The position numbers and the translations under genes were made by a program. DNA of 64,000 bases from Corythucha ciliata (lineage: Eukaryota > Arthropoda > Insecta > Hemiptera > Tingidae): NCBI GenBank assembly GCA_038030265.1, contig CM075938.1, forward strand, positions 44,695,189 through 44,759,188, given 5' to 3'. How positions within the stretch are numbered: position 1 is the stretch's first letter; every line of letters starts with the position of its first letter. Under the pieces are notes generated by a model, which was not told the DNA's origin, searched no databases, and worked only from the letters and a program-made list of their open reading frames with translations. Of the stretch, positions 35,601-45,754 are shown piece after piece.

Positions 35601-38600
35601 TTCGTGGCTGAAATGGTGAAATTTGCTAATTCGTCCGGGTGAAATTCAGAAAGTAAAGTGCTAATTCCTTGTTGAAATTAAAGAATTAAAACGCTTATTG
35701 CAAATAAAATTGAGAAAAATAAAAATAAAAACACTACTTTGCGGCTAAAACTGATGAGAAGCGCTCATTTGCAGCTAAAAATGATGAAAGGCCAACTTGT
35801 GGCAACTTTGGTTCTAAAACTGAAAAAGAGTCGTAATTTAAGGCTACGTAAAAATTATATTCATCGTGTGTATGTATAAAGACTAAAGGCCTCATAGAGC
35901 ATTCCGCCCCGGGCCTGAATAGGTGAAGGTCCGCGACTGGTTAGGGCCACTTAAAAACCAATTTGGAGCGTCCAGTCGTCCAGCGTTATCAAAAATGAAA
36001 TTTCTCGGTGATTCGCCCATAAAAATTAATTTCGAGGCTTTCGCAATGTCACAAAAGCACAATTTCGCGCTCTTCACCAATTAAAAAGGTAATTCGTGAT
36101 GTTAGGTCATTTTAAAGAGCAATTTTACGTGTCTGACTCCTTTCCAAAAAAATAATTTCGCAGAACTAATCTAGGGGCTATGCCTCGCGCAAAAAATCGA
36201 AATTTCGTGGGTTTCGCTGCATCAAAAACCAAATTTCGCTCTGTTGACCCATTCAAAAGGCAATCACTTTGGAGTTGGCTCAATAAAAACAAATTTCGCT
36301 AGGCCTGCATAGCCAAAAAAATAATAATAATAATTTTTTTTTTTCCTTTCATATCTTTATTTACACCAAGTTTACACTTATAAGTAAAGTTTTTCTAATA
36401 CACTGTTTTAATATTTACGTCCACAAGTTTTAGGTACAGAACTAAACTTGATTCGGATATCTCATTAAATTGAAGCTATGAACACAGTAAGCTATGTGCA
36501 CAGTGAAGGAATTAAATCATGCGGCTTTACGCGTTTAAGTCTTCGGTACATGCCACTGGTATCAACAAGTTGGGCAGCTTCCTCGTTGATGTGGCATAAA
36601 AGACGGTTCTGATGATTTTTCGCCAATCCTTGAATGACTTCATCGACTGTCATCACTCCCAAGTCATGATGAAGTCTATCGTTCCGAACGTACCAAGGAG
36701 CATTAACTATGGATCTTAGTACGTTGTTTTGAAAGCCTTGTATAATTTTACGATTTGATTGGGCGGTGCATCCCCACAGTTGGGCACCATAAGTCCATAC
36801 TGGTCGCAGGACCTGTTTGTACAATGTTATTTTGTTTTGGATAGACAGTTTTGAGTGCCTACCCATGATCCAGTACATTTTTCGGAATTTGATGTTGAGC
36901 TCAGCTCTCTTCTTCTTCACATGCTCTTTCCAACGGAGCTTTGCATCCAGGGTCATCCCTAAGTACTTGGCTTGGTTGGAATACGGAAGCTCTTTGTTAT
37001 TGAGATCACCTATTGGTGAAATCCACGTGTACCGATTTCGTCTCATTCATTTTGATTCTCCACCTCACTGCCCATCTGTGGACGCTGGAGAGCGCTTGAT
37101 TCAGTTCTCGAACTGAGCTCTGGTTGTCTTCGCCGACTGCAAGCAATGCTGTATCATCCGCAAATGTTGCGGTGATGATGTTGCTATTTTCCGGGATGTC
37201 GCCAGTGTACATTAGGTACAGAATTGGGCCTAGTACACTACCCTGAGGGACTCCTGCTTCAATTGGTTTCAGATCTGAATATTTATCAATCTGCTTCACC
37301 CGAAAGTATCGTTCTGAGAGATACGAATCCAGTAGCTCTACGTATCTATAGGGCAACATTTTCTTCAACTTATACTTAAGTCCGTCATGCCATACTTTGT
37401 CGAAGGCCTGCGACACATCGAGAAAAGCTGCTGAACAGACATTTCTTTCTTCTAATGCTCTTTTTATAACGTTGACGATTCTGTGTACCTGATCAAGTGT
37501 AGAGTGACTTCTGCGAAACCCAAACTGATGATTAGGTATTAGCTTCCGAGCCTCGATTATTTCAATTAATCTCTTACTAAGGAGCTTCTCGAAGAGCTTG
37601 GACATGACCGGTAGCAGCGAGATAGGCCTATATACGACGTCAATTCTTCCGGCTGCTTCCCTGGCTTGGGAAGCATGATTATTTCAGCAATTTTCCATAG
37701 CCTTCGGACCTTTCGTTGATGGAAAGCTACATTGATTAGCTGCATAATTTTTCTAATCGCTTTTCTCGGAAGTTGCTGAAGAGTTTCTCCTGTAATCCCG
37801 TCAAAACCGGGAGCCTTTTTTGGATTCATTTCTTTTTTAATCACCTGACAGATCTCTTTATACGGGACCGGTGGGATATGCTCGTCAGCATCTATCCCTT
37901 GGATTTCCGGCAATGGTTGATTGGTGTCGCCTTGCTCGTTTGGCGTGAATATTTGTATTTGGTGCTCAGCAAACGCATTTGCTTTCTCCTGGTCATCCTT
38001 GATCCATTTTCCATCCTTTCCATGGATGGGACAAGCTTGTATTGTCGGTCTTTTTAAGTACTTTGTTGCTTTCCATAGCGAGTACTCAGTATGATGATCG
38101 CTGGTCAGCTCGTTTAGTTGAAGCTCTACCGTCTCCTGATGCAGCTCCTTCAGTATGATCTTGAGCTCTTCCTTCAACTTGTTCCATTCCGCTTTGGCTC
38201 CCGGATCTCTCGTGGTTTGCCATTTTTTCCTGGCTTTACGTTTTTCTTTGACCAGCTCAATAATTTCTCTTGGATAGTGAAACCCTTGAAGCTTTCTCTT
38301 TACAGTTGGCGTGCTGTCCATGGCAACCTGTTGTATGAGTAAAGTCAGTTTCTCAACTTCGTCATTCGTGTTCTCTTCCTCGTTGATTTGAGACCCAACA
38401 TCCACTAAACCACCGAGTTGCACCCTGAATGAATTCCAGTCTGTCTTACGATTGGTTAACGCAGATGATCTGATTTGTCGCAATATCACTTTTTCACTCA
38501 GTGTGAGTAGCACCGCAGAATGATCTGAACTCAAATCGTTGTTTTCTTCTACTAATATGTAACTTGACCCGATGTTTTTACTTAGGTAAAAGTCAATGAA

Positions 38601-41600
38601 GTCAGGTACCTTATTCATATCTGCTGGCCAATAAGTAGGCTTGCCAGTTGAATGCGTTTCACATCCCTCCTCCAACACTGCTTGTCGAAGTGTCCTTCCT
38701 TTCGGATTGACAATTCTCGAGCCCCACATAGTATGCTTAGCGTTGAAGTTTCCTCCCATGATGAATCGACCCCCAAGCTGGGAAAATATATCCTTATGTT
38801 CTCTGACTTGGACGGCGTACCTAGGAGGAAAGTAGACACTGGCTAGCACACAGCTGTATGATTTCATTTTAACCTCTACCGCGCTAATTTGGTATTTGTC
38901 TGTTTCCATTTTTGCATGTTCCTGATGGCATATGTTTTCTTTTATTATTACCGCGCTCCCCCCTCTCGCAGAGTTGCTTGGATGGGTCGCGTGGTAGCAT
39001 TTGTAATTTTTCATCCTGAGGAATGATTCGTTTGTGAAATGAGTTTCCGAGACAAGGCAAACGTCAACTTTGTTGATTTCCATCGCAGTTTGCAATTCGT
39101 TCTTACGCAAATGAAGGCCATTTGCATTCCAGCACATAATTTTGATATTATTCATCGTCTATTCGGATTTTTAGTTGGCCTGCCTGTCGTAGCATTGCTG
39201 TTGCTCTCGAGCATCGTTAGGCGCTTCCGAATACCGAATTTATCATTTTTAATTTCTTCCAACATCCCAATCATTTGCTGAAGCAGTTGGCTTGATGTTC
39301 TGTTTTCTTTTTTGCTTTGCGCATTATTGACAACTTTAGAATATGTCAGCTGCGTCTTTGGGTTCACCAACATGCCCTTTGGCGTCTTCAGCGATTCCTT
39401 AGGTTGCTCTACTTTTCTTTGATCCCGTGCTATTTTTTGTCTTTCTGTAGATGGTGGATTTTTCACCTTACTTTTTTTAACACTCTTCCTGGCTTCCTGG
39501 ACTTCAACCGCTACCGAGCAGCCTCTGTAGTTCGCAGCGTGACCACTTTTTTTCCCGCAATTCACGCACTTTGCGACCTCCTCCAACTTCTTGGTGCATT
39601 CCTTAGTGTCGTGTGAGCCGGCGCATTATAACATATCTGAACTGTCTCTGACAATATCTCTGAGTATGCCCAAAGGCTTGACATCTTTTGCACAGAGGCA
39701 CCAAATTTGACCCCTTCAAAGGTTCCACAAGAACCTTGGTGTTGAGCAATCGACCAATTTCGAAGATTTTTGAGACATCTACCTTGCTGTCGAATTCCAC
39801 CACACACATATTGAGTAGTTCCTTAGTCCTCCAGGTAAGCTTCCTGGTGACTCTCAGAGGCATGATGTTATAACTTTCCAAGATGCTGTCCATTATTTCG
39901 GACTCCTCGTACTGCTTGTGAACACCTTTCACCATTACTCTGATCGGTCTGTCCTGCTTAGACTCGTACGAGTGAAAACTTATTTTTTGATCTAACGAAC
40001 CGACTACGGCTCTGTAATCATCCGAGCAAAGCGTATTAATTTTAGTAGAACCATTACTAAGATGAGTTAGTTTGGGTTCTTGCTGACATAGTTTGATAAG
40101 TGCCTTCCTAAATGCAGGAATTGACTCAGTTAACTCCGCATAAATTGGTGGTGGTTTACGATGAACCGTATCTTTCATTTTTTCCCCAATCTGCTGCGTA
40201 GCTGTTCGCGGAGATGTGCTTTGCTTCTTCCTTTTCCGGCTTGAAGTCCTGACACTCCATACCCCGTTTCTCTCGCAAGCTCTTCTTCGTCCGTATAATA
40301 TTCAGTATTCTCTGAAGGTTTAGTATTTATATTATCATTGGTGTTTTCACCTACCTTCCTCATTTATGTTCGCATAAAGATAGAATCATATTATAGAACT
40401 CGTTAAAAGCCACGTTAATGTTTTCATCTTGAATCCTAAACGTTGCAGTTGTCGCACGATGTTGCACAACTGCAAGCTTAGTTTTTTCCACAATTTCCGC
40501 GAACACTCCCGCGGAGGAACAACCGGTGTCCCTTCATCGCCCATCACTGTACAATGTAGGTCACCACTCCATGTCGAAAATTATGCAATAGTTTTTAATT
40601 TTCTTGACAGTTCCAACACAGTTCGTTTTCTTGACAGTTCTTCACTGATCGAAGGTTCGCGCAAGACTAATAATAAAAATAAAATAAAAAAGAAAAAAAA
40701 ATTCCTCGCTTTTGACCCAATCAAAAAGCAGTTTTGTGGGGGTGGGAGGGCATGGCTTATTAAAATATTCAATTTCGCGGGTTTAGCTCCTTCAAGCCCT
40801 AAATTTGGTGGTTCTATATGATGACTGACGGTAAATTGATTTTCCGTTCGGGGGGGGGGGGGCAGCCACTGCCGTACTGCTTAGCCGTTTAAGCTTGACG
40901 AACCGACTACGGAAGCAAAAGAGCCTTACCTGGAGAACTGTAGGCACGTAACCGTCACAAGTTCCCTGCCGATGACTCCCAAGGGGTCATTCCTCTAATT
41001 TACCACTATTTGAATTTGAACTACCAATATTTGCATCTATTTATGTGTATATTGCTTCTTTCCTCTCTCGGATTATGGAATTTGAATTCATATTATCACC
41101 ACAGGAAGAAATTACTTCGTTTTCGACGGCAACGTTCTCGAGTCGGATTACCCTCGACCCATAACTGATCTCGGCCTGCCCGACTCTTTAGAAAAAATCG
41201 ACGCCGCCATGGTCTGGGGCTACAACAGTAAAACCTATCTCTTTTCGGGTACAACCTATTGGCGCTTTGACGAGGACATTGGTTCGGTTGAACTCGACTA
41301 CCCGCGTGATATGTCCGTCTGGGGAGGCATCGGTTACAACATAGACTCCGTGTTTCAATGGAAAGACGGTAAACACATGTCTCTTTAATCCCGTCGAAAA
41401 AAAACATGTTTAATTAATTAAAATTAAAACCACCTTTTATCACCGTCGCCCCCCCCCCGTCCACAGGTGCCACGTATTTTTTCAAGGGCAAAGGTTTCTG
41501 GAAGTTTAACGATCAGAAAATGCGCGTCGAAAATGAGACGCCCATGCAGTCGGCATTGTTTTGGATGGGCTGCCCGTCGATAGCAACGGAGGATCCGACG

Positions 41601-41714
41601 CGCAGTAACGACATTCCAACGACGCGACCGCGAGTGACGAGTGTAGGTTCGATCGTGCGAATAAACACGGTAACTGTGCTCTTGACACTGACACTTTTCA
41701 CTGTTCTCAGTTAG
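32460..41714 (+). CDS. Mmp: Matrix metalloproteinase, GPI-anchored Mmp2-like (C-terminal seven exons)
   Basis: A zinc endopeptidase of the matrixin family, expected to act at the cell surface on extracellular matrix. Exons 32460-32609, 32700-32845, 32918-33076, 33169-33431, 33505-33646, 41105-41368 and 41467-41714 join in frame at GT-AG introns and give 456 residues with no internal stop. In order: catalytic strands with [20 protein letters not shown]; the zinc motif [11 protein letters not shown] (32944-32976); the Met-turn ALMYPWY (Met at 32998); a Thr-rich hinge (about 33228-33330); and a hemopexin domain bounded by Cys codons at 33369 and 41571. A hydrophobic end ([15 protein letters not shown]) is usual for a GPI signal. 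Signal peptide, propeptide and cysteine switch are missing: the first base completes a codon begun in an exon I did not find. The fifth visible intron is 7.5 kb and holds repeat arrays and a Jockey element. The Mmp2-like label rests on the GPI-type tail only. Confidence 0.95.
32700..32845 (+). CDS. Mmp: Mmp exon 2: structural zinc and calcium loop
   Basis: The acceptor is CTCTAACAG and the donor GAAG|GTAAAT. It encodes [18 protein letters not shown] and GRGGDVHFD, the loop that holds the structural zinc (His, Asp, His) and calcium in matrixins. Confidence 0.95.
32918..33076 (+). CDS. Mmp: Mmp exon 3: catalytic zinc motif and Met-turn
   Basis: The acceptor is TTTTTCAAG and the donor TACG|GTAAAT. 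It encodes [14 protein letters not shown] (three zinc-binding His and the catalytic Glu), the Met-turn, and [13 protein letters not shown], the usual end of the catalytic domain. Confidence 0.96.
33169..33431 (+). CDS. Mmp: Mmp exon 4: hinge and start of hemopexin domain
   Basis: The acceptor CTGTTCAG at 33161-33168 keeps the frame; an earlier AG (33124) would hit a stop. It encodes a basic linker, a run rich in Thr, Pro and Ser (33228-33330) likely to be O-glycosylated, an acidic DDDSDKPD, and the first hemopexin Cys. It ends AAA|GTGAGC in phase 0. Confidence 0.92.
33505..33646 (+). CDS. Mmp: Mmp exon 5: hemopexin blades 1-2
   Basis: The acceptor is CATTTCAG and the donor ATAG|GTAAGC. It encodes [15 protein letters not shown] and [16 protein letters not shown], the aromatic and DAxxE patterns of hemopexin repeats. 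Confidence 0.93.
33647..34020. other. Start of the long Mmp intron, no array
   Basis: Unique sequence after the donor at 33647; nothing else seen. Confidence 0.6.
34020..34400. repeat. Class III ~30-bp array in Mmp intron
   Basis: TTTTTACGGATTTGGCTTGTC, AATTTGGCGGGGTTAGC and related units repeat loosely. The region ends at a GGCGTACCGAGGTAG element-end-like sequence (34410-34425). Confidence 0.55.
34480..35860 (+). repeat. Class I ~30-bp array in Mmp intron (forward)
   Basis: More than 35 units with GCTAATTCGCG and GAAATTGAGAAAAA cores follow each other; this is the cleanest stretch for reading the 30-bp period. A palindromic element (35412-35536) interrupts it. Long runs of similar but shuffled units (34560-34740 and 35040-35170) suggest an internal duplication of several units at once. 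Confidence 0.88.
35412..35536. mobile_element. Palindromic MITE-like element, 125 bp
   Basis: The left arm is GTTCACAA...TGTGGAGTCTATGCAACC. The reverse complement of the right arm is GTTCACAAG...TGTGTGGAGTCTATGTAACC. Arms are about 43 bp and the loop is AT-rich. The array continues on both sides, so this is an insertion into it. Confidence 0.8.
35900..36310 (-). repeat. Class III ~30-bp array in Mmp intron
   Basis: AATTTCGAGGCTTTCGC, AATTTCGTGGGTTTCGCTGC and AAATTTCGCTCTGTTGACCC repeat at 33-36 bp. The Jockey element is inserted at its right edge; similar units resume at about 40710. Confidence 0.65.
36492..39155 (-). pseudogene. Jockey-like ORF2 (AP endonuclease and reverse transcriptase), frameshifted
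   Basis: The first segment, 37566-39155, starts at the ATG overlapping ORF1. It holds an AP-type endonuclease ([23 protein letters not shown]) and the beginning of the reverse transcriptase ([19 protein letters not shown]). A frameshift near 37625 leads to 37006-37605, with the fingers and palm: [39 protein letters not shown] and the catalytic FADD. A second frameshift near 37020-37045 leads to the thumb in 36492-37046 ([15 protein letters not shown]). The endonuclease motif normally GDFN reads GNFN, so a catalytic Asp is lost. No RNase H follows, as expected for the Jockey clade. Confidence 0.88.
39152..40363 (-). pseudogene. Jockey-like ORF1 (gag-like nucleic-acid-binding protein), frameshifted
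   Basis: Three overlapping open segments make up ORF1: 40175-40363, 39603-40178 and 39152-39586. The first segment is acidic, then basic, and stops at an A-rich stretch where the next starts (TGA overlapping ATG). The second has the central domain and the zinc knuckle [14 protein letters not shown] (CX2CX4HX4C). A frameshift near 39610 separates it from the third, which has [17 protein letters not shown], another knuckle, and a basic Lys/Ser-rich tail. This protein packages element RNA in Jockey-clade elements. The breaks make it non-functional as read. Confidence 0.82.
40660..40870 (-). repeat. A-rich stretch, class III remnant and G tract
   Basis: An A-rich run (40670-40705) is followed by class III-type units (CCAATCAAAAAGCAGTTTTG, CAATTTCGCGGGTTTAGCTC) and a G run at about 40850-40863. 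It is the right-hand continuation of the array into which the Jockey element inserted. Confidence 0.5.
41105..41368 (+). CDS. Mmp: Mmp exon 6: hemopexin blades 2-4
   Basis: The acceptor is ATTATCACCACAG and the donor GACG|GTAAAC. It encodes [34 protein letters not shown] and [11 protein letters not shown]. These are repeated blade signatures, and the D-A and Y-x-F patterns are well kept. Confidence 0.95.
41467..41714 (+). CDS. Mmp: Mmp exon 7: last blade, stem and GPI-type tail
   Basis: The acceptor is GTCCACAG. It encodes [15 protein letters not shown], the closing hemopexin Cys in WMGCPS, a Thr/Pro/Arg-rich stem, and a hydrophobic C-terminus of about 15 residues ending in a TAG stop at 41712-41714. 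There is no basic cytosolic segment after the hydrophobic stretch, which favours a GPI signal over a transmembrane anchor. Confidence 0.94.
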
Positions 41715-42310
41715 TTCTTTGTGATAAATGTATATTTTTAAAAATGAGAATTGTACATTTTTGCGAAATGGACCATTTTTATCTACGAGTATATATATTT
41801 ATTTATTTCAAAAACGGCTCACTGTAAATTTTATTTCAAAAAACGACTGAATCTGACTTAAAGATCACTTCGGAAACTTTTGTGATATTAAAAAAAAAAA
41901 CTTTCCATTCATGTGATATTTTTAATCTTTTTTTTCGTTGTTATTGTTTTTTTTTTTTACTTGGGAAAACAGTTACGACCCTTTCCACAAAACGTTTGCA
42001 ATCAAGAAGCAAACATTTGGCTACCAATTTTGCCTTGTAGAGACTAAAGGACATCACATTTTTTAACCGCTTCTTCGATATTAGGACAAGAGTACTTATT
42101 TTTTTGTTTCGTGTTTTGTGACCGGAGCTTTAAGTGTACAAAAAAAGGTCGCTGTATTATTCTGAAAACTGCCATTCATCGACTTTGTAAATATATTTTT
42201 CTTTCACTTTCCGCTATTGTCTAACGCTAAACTTATTGTTTTAAGAGGAGAATCTGAAGATAAATACGTTGAATGGTTGTACTATTTTGCAAATAATAAT
42301 AATAAATGTG
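41715..42310 (+). other. Mmp 3' UTR (probable)
   Basis: AT-rich sequence directly after the stop codon, with no repeat array and an AATAAA at 42301-42306. The real cleavage site is not known. Confidence 0.5.
42301..42306 (+). promoter_or_regulatory. Candidate polyadenylation signal of Mmp
   Basis: AATAAA within an AATAAT-rich stretch about 590 bases after the stop codon. It is the first exact AATAAA I found downstream on this strand. Confidence 0.4.
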
Positions 42311-42950
42311 AGAGTTTTTTATAATAGTAAATTAAGCTGCTGTAACGCAAGTGAATACACATTTATTATCTACTGCACTATAATGTATTTGTCAAGCCAT
42401 TTTATGTCTTTGTTACAACTATTATGCCCATTGTCTTGGACGAATGGTAACTTTTCAACAGACATTCTCAGGTTGCCCCACCACAAGCAAGGGGAAGATA
42501 GAGAAATTAAAGGTGAAGAGCACCCTTTAAGAGGCCTTCGTCAAAAAGGTTTGACTTCTTTCCACAAAACTTCGGCTGATTTTGTTTTGTAAACGTTGTT
42601 TTGTAAACGATGAGACTTGTTTTGAAGCTCGCGTCAAAAGTTTGAGATAATATAACCGCTTTTGTGGAAGAAATTGGGTCTTTTTCGGAATTTAACTGTA
42701 CATGTACGTTGTACATAGATATAATTGTGCACCTATGCAACAAAGGGCTTGTTATGGGACGAGAGAAAAATTGGAACGTCATCTTTCTTTAACTGGCGTT
42801 CTTTTTTCCTGCTGTGATGCGAGAAGGTGGGGATTTTCTTGAAAATACTCTTCTTACCGCCATGAAGGAAAAAAGACTCGGTTTGAAAACAAATTAATGT
42901 AGGGCTAGGTGAAGCTTGAGGTCAATTTCACACTGGCTATCGAAAATTAG
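42310..42950. other. Spacer after Mmp, no gene seen
   Basis: AT-rich; short frames on both strands have no recognisable features. Confidence 0.45.
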
Positions 42951-43210
42951 AATGAACTCTTCTATGGCTAGAGAAAACTCGCTAATTAACTGATAGACTG
43001 TTGAGAAGAAGCGATAATTTGAGATAATACTGCGAAAAAGCAAGAAAAAGCTAATTCAAAGCTAAAATTTCCTGACCTTAAAAAACGAAAAAAGAAGAAA
43101 ACCGCTAATTTGCAGTTAACATTGAGAAAAAGTGCTATTTCACTGATACACTACTGTTGAGAAAAAGCGATAGTTTGAAGCTAAAACTGCGAAAAAGCAC
43201 GCATTCGTGG
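42950..43210 (+). repeat. Class I ~30-bp array, short
   Basis: About eight diverged units (GCTAATTTGCAGTTAACATT, GAGAAAAAG). Confidence 0.6.
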
Positions 43211-43474
43211 CAATTATTAGGTATTAATGCATATTACGATCCCCATACCGATCTAAAAAAATGCATGATCGGTGTCGGATCGGAGGCATGCATGTTTGCC
43301 AGAGACTGTGATACTCGACCAACAGACAACACGCACAAAGCCTTTACCATCATTTTTGTTTCATTAGAAAAGCAAGGGTAACACAAATAAGCGGAATATG
43401 GACTTGAAACAATCTTAACAAAATACGAAAAGTAAGGCCAGCTCAATCAACGACTTAAAAGTAGGTATAGGCAG

Positions 43475-44775
43475 TCAGGGGCGGTTTTATGGGGGGGGAG
43501 CGATAGGGGCGATCGCCACCCCTATATCCTATAGGGGCCCTCTATATCGCCCTCTATATCCTATAGAAAGCAAATCGTTTCTAGATCCTATAGAAATAGG
43601 AAGTAAGAAAATGACTTATTCTATTATAACTTGGTAGTACACCGTTTGCGGAAAATTAGTGAAATTGGATTGTGAAGGGACCGAATCCGAGACATTTGGT
43701 TATGGAAGAGCGAAAATCGGGAGAAATTGTGGTATGAAAGAGCCAAAATCTCGACATTTGGTTTTTAATGAACCGAATTAGTTTTTTAACTAGCCAAAAT
43801 TATGAAAAAGGCTGCATGAAGCCATGAAACTTGTTTTAAACATAAATCCCGAAAGTTGGATTTGAAGGAGACAAATCCAAAAAATGTGGGTTTGAAAGTG
43901 TGAAAGTATGCGAAATTGTGGTTTTGTAAGAGCCAAATCCACGAAATTTGGCTCTCGAAAAGCCAAGACACGCCATTTGGTTTTCAAATTGGTCAAACTA
44001 GTTTTTCGTATTAAAAAAATTATAGAAAGAGTTTTTCCTCTAAAATTGGGTTTATCATAGATCGTGAATCACCAAAATTGGGGTTTTAAAGAGCCAAATA
44101 AAAAAAAATTGGTTTTCAAAAAGTGAAAAATCCTCGAAATTAGGTTTAAAGGAGCCAAGTTCACGAAATTGGGCTTTGAAAGATCTAAAGTTGGTTTTTG
44201 AAATAGCAAAACCAACGAAATTCGGGTTTAGGATAGAGCAAACCCCACGATATCGGGGTTTGAACAAGAAAATTCGCAAAATTTAGTTTTATGAGAGCGA
44301 ATGACCGTGAAATTGGGGTTTGTAAGGGCTAAACCAACGAAATTTTGTTTTTAGAGATAAAAAATCCTTAAAATTTGGATTTGAACGAGCGAAATCCGTA
44401 AAATTTGGTTTTGAGAGAGCAAAAATTAGATTCAAAATAGACTCAATTGCGATATTTCGTTTTTGAATGAGCCAAACGCGCAGGACCTGTTTTGGACCTA
44501 GTTTTTTGGTAGTGTCCTGGATTCTACGGGCAGCATTCCAAGATTTTATGTTTTAATCAAATTTCCAGCACCACATTCCCTCAGATTCTTAAGCAGATAT
44601 CAGACACTGCAATATAAAATCCGGGTTTTGGGAAACAAAGCCAGTGTGCTTTCGGGCTATTTTTATAAGAAAATTAAGAAATTAGGCCAATGAGATAAGT
44701 TAGAGAGGGGGGGGGGTGAGAACACATTTTACCGCCACCCCCGTCACAGAGGCCTAAAATCGCCCCTGCCACTGA
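43475..44775. mobile_element. 1.3-kb element with terminal inverted repeats enclosing a class III array
   Basis: The left end reads CAGGGGCGGTTTTATGGGGG. The reverse complement of the right end reads CAGGGGCGATTTTAGGCCTC, preceded by CAGTGG. Between them lie TATATCC-rich DNA, a class III array (43660-44480), about 230 bases of other DNA and a G run (44706-44716). No transposase frame is present, so it is non-autonomous. The CAGGGGCG or CAGTGGC start is compatible with hAT-type ends (inference). Confidence 0.7.
43660..44480 (+). repeat. Class III ~30-bp degenerate array
   Basis: Units alternate GAGCCAAATCCACGAAATTT and GGTTTTTGAAA-like halves, about 26 in all, with spacing of 30-36 bp. Open frames on the minus strand are periodic (NFVDLAL, FRILSHF) and are repeat products. 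Confidence 0.8.
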
Positions 44776-44779
44776 ACTC

Positions 44780-45310
44780 ATTAATTTTTTGAACTCACGG
44801 GTTTCGGGTCTGCACCTCAATATTGGTGAACTTATTCTACATCTTCAGCGGAGGGCGAACTTAACGAAAATCACAGATCTTTTATAAGTGTGTTAATGTG
44901 TTCCGTTGTGATTTTCGTACAGGTGTTTTGCGGACGACGGAGTCTGAACCTGAAGAACAATTACGGCCCGAAAGAGGCGGGCTAGGGGCCAGGCAAGTAA
45001 ATCTAGATCATTTAGGCCCGGGTCGACCACATGGGTTTAAAGTTCCGTTCAACACTAAGCTGAGCTTAAGTGCATACACCCCAATCAGAAATTACAAAAT
45101 CGTTTAAACCCTTAGCAACGCTTAAAACAACATTGTCGACCTAATCCTTACCGTCGAAAAATACGAATTCGAGTACCTGCGATTTACTGACTGGTGTGGT
45201 GTCTGTCTAAAAACGTCATAATTTTTAGGGAAAGCGCTATAAGTACTTACTTCTCGGACTTGTCGAATAAGTACTACAAATCGCCTAAGTTAAGCTGCTT
45301 TCACATACAA
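44780..45310. other. Spacer, unrecognised
   Basis: Contains a 69-codon frame (44898-45107) over GC-richer DNA. No motif is recognised; it may be part of an old repeat. Confidence 0.4.
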
Positions 45311-45413
45311 GCTTTAAAAGGCTGAGCTGTGGGCTTCAACCAATCAGAACGCTACGCGCCGTGGACTCGGAGCTCTCTGATTGGTTGAAACCCACAGCTC
45401 AGCGGCTTTAAGG
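45311..45413. mobile_element. Palindromic MITE-like element, ~100 bp
   Basis: The left arm has GCTTTAAAAGGCTGAGCTGT and CTTCAACCAATCAGA. The reverse complement of the right arm has CTTAAAGCCGCTGAGCTGT and TTTCAACCAATCAGA. Arms are about 45 bp with a short GC-rich loop. Confidence 0.85.
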
Positions 45414-45754
45414 TCAGTCTTTTCAGTGCTTATAAGGCCACTATTTCAGTCCTACTACAACATGCAACATTGGACATGGACTTATTAGATCGATATTGAA
45501 TGTTGTGCAGGATAAAAAAGAGTATGTACACCGCGGAAGAAATGTGATTTCCATGCCTCGACGAGTGGGCGCCTCGGCTCACCACCTCGGGGCCATATCT
45601 CCTCTCGCCTTGTTTCTGAGACTCACTTTCACCCCTGGATGTACAATATAATGTTCGATAGATTTTGTCGCCGGTGTTTTAAATTAATTAAATTTATATC
45701 TTTCCGAACGACGAAGCTGGAAGGGCACAGCCCAACAAGATTCGAGCTTCTAGA

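Larger units (their letters stand above)
36320..40660 (-). mobile_element. Jockey-like non-LTR retrotransposon, nearly full length, frameshifted
   Basis: About 4.3 kb inserted antisense in the long Mmp intron. On the minus strand the order is 5' UTR (about 40365-40660), ORF1 gag (40363-39152), ORF2 endonuclease plus reverse transcriptase (39155-36492), a short 3' UTR, and an A-rich tail with TTATTATTATT at 36315-36345. The ORF1 stop and the ORF2 start overlap as ATGA. Class III repeat flanks both sides, so the target was the array. The 5' boundary is set by eye and could be off by tens of bases, because an A-rich stretch (40670-40705) follows. Confidence 0.85.

Noticed and set aside
40175..40190. 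Programmed -1 frameshift in Jockey ORF1 at the A-rich stretch
   Set aside because: The heptamer does not fit the usual X XXY YYZ slippery form; a mutation or reinitiation at the overlapping ATG is simpler.
44898..45107. 69-codon frame as a gene
   Set aside because: No recognisable domain; located between two transposon-like elements.
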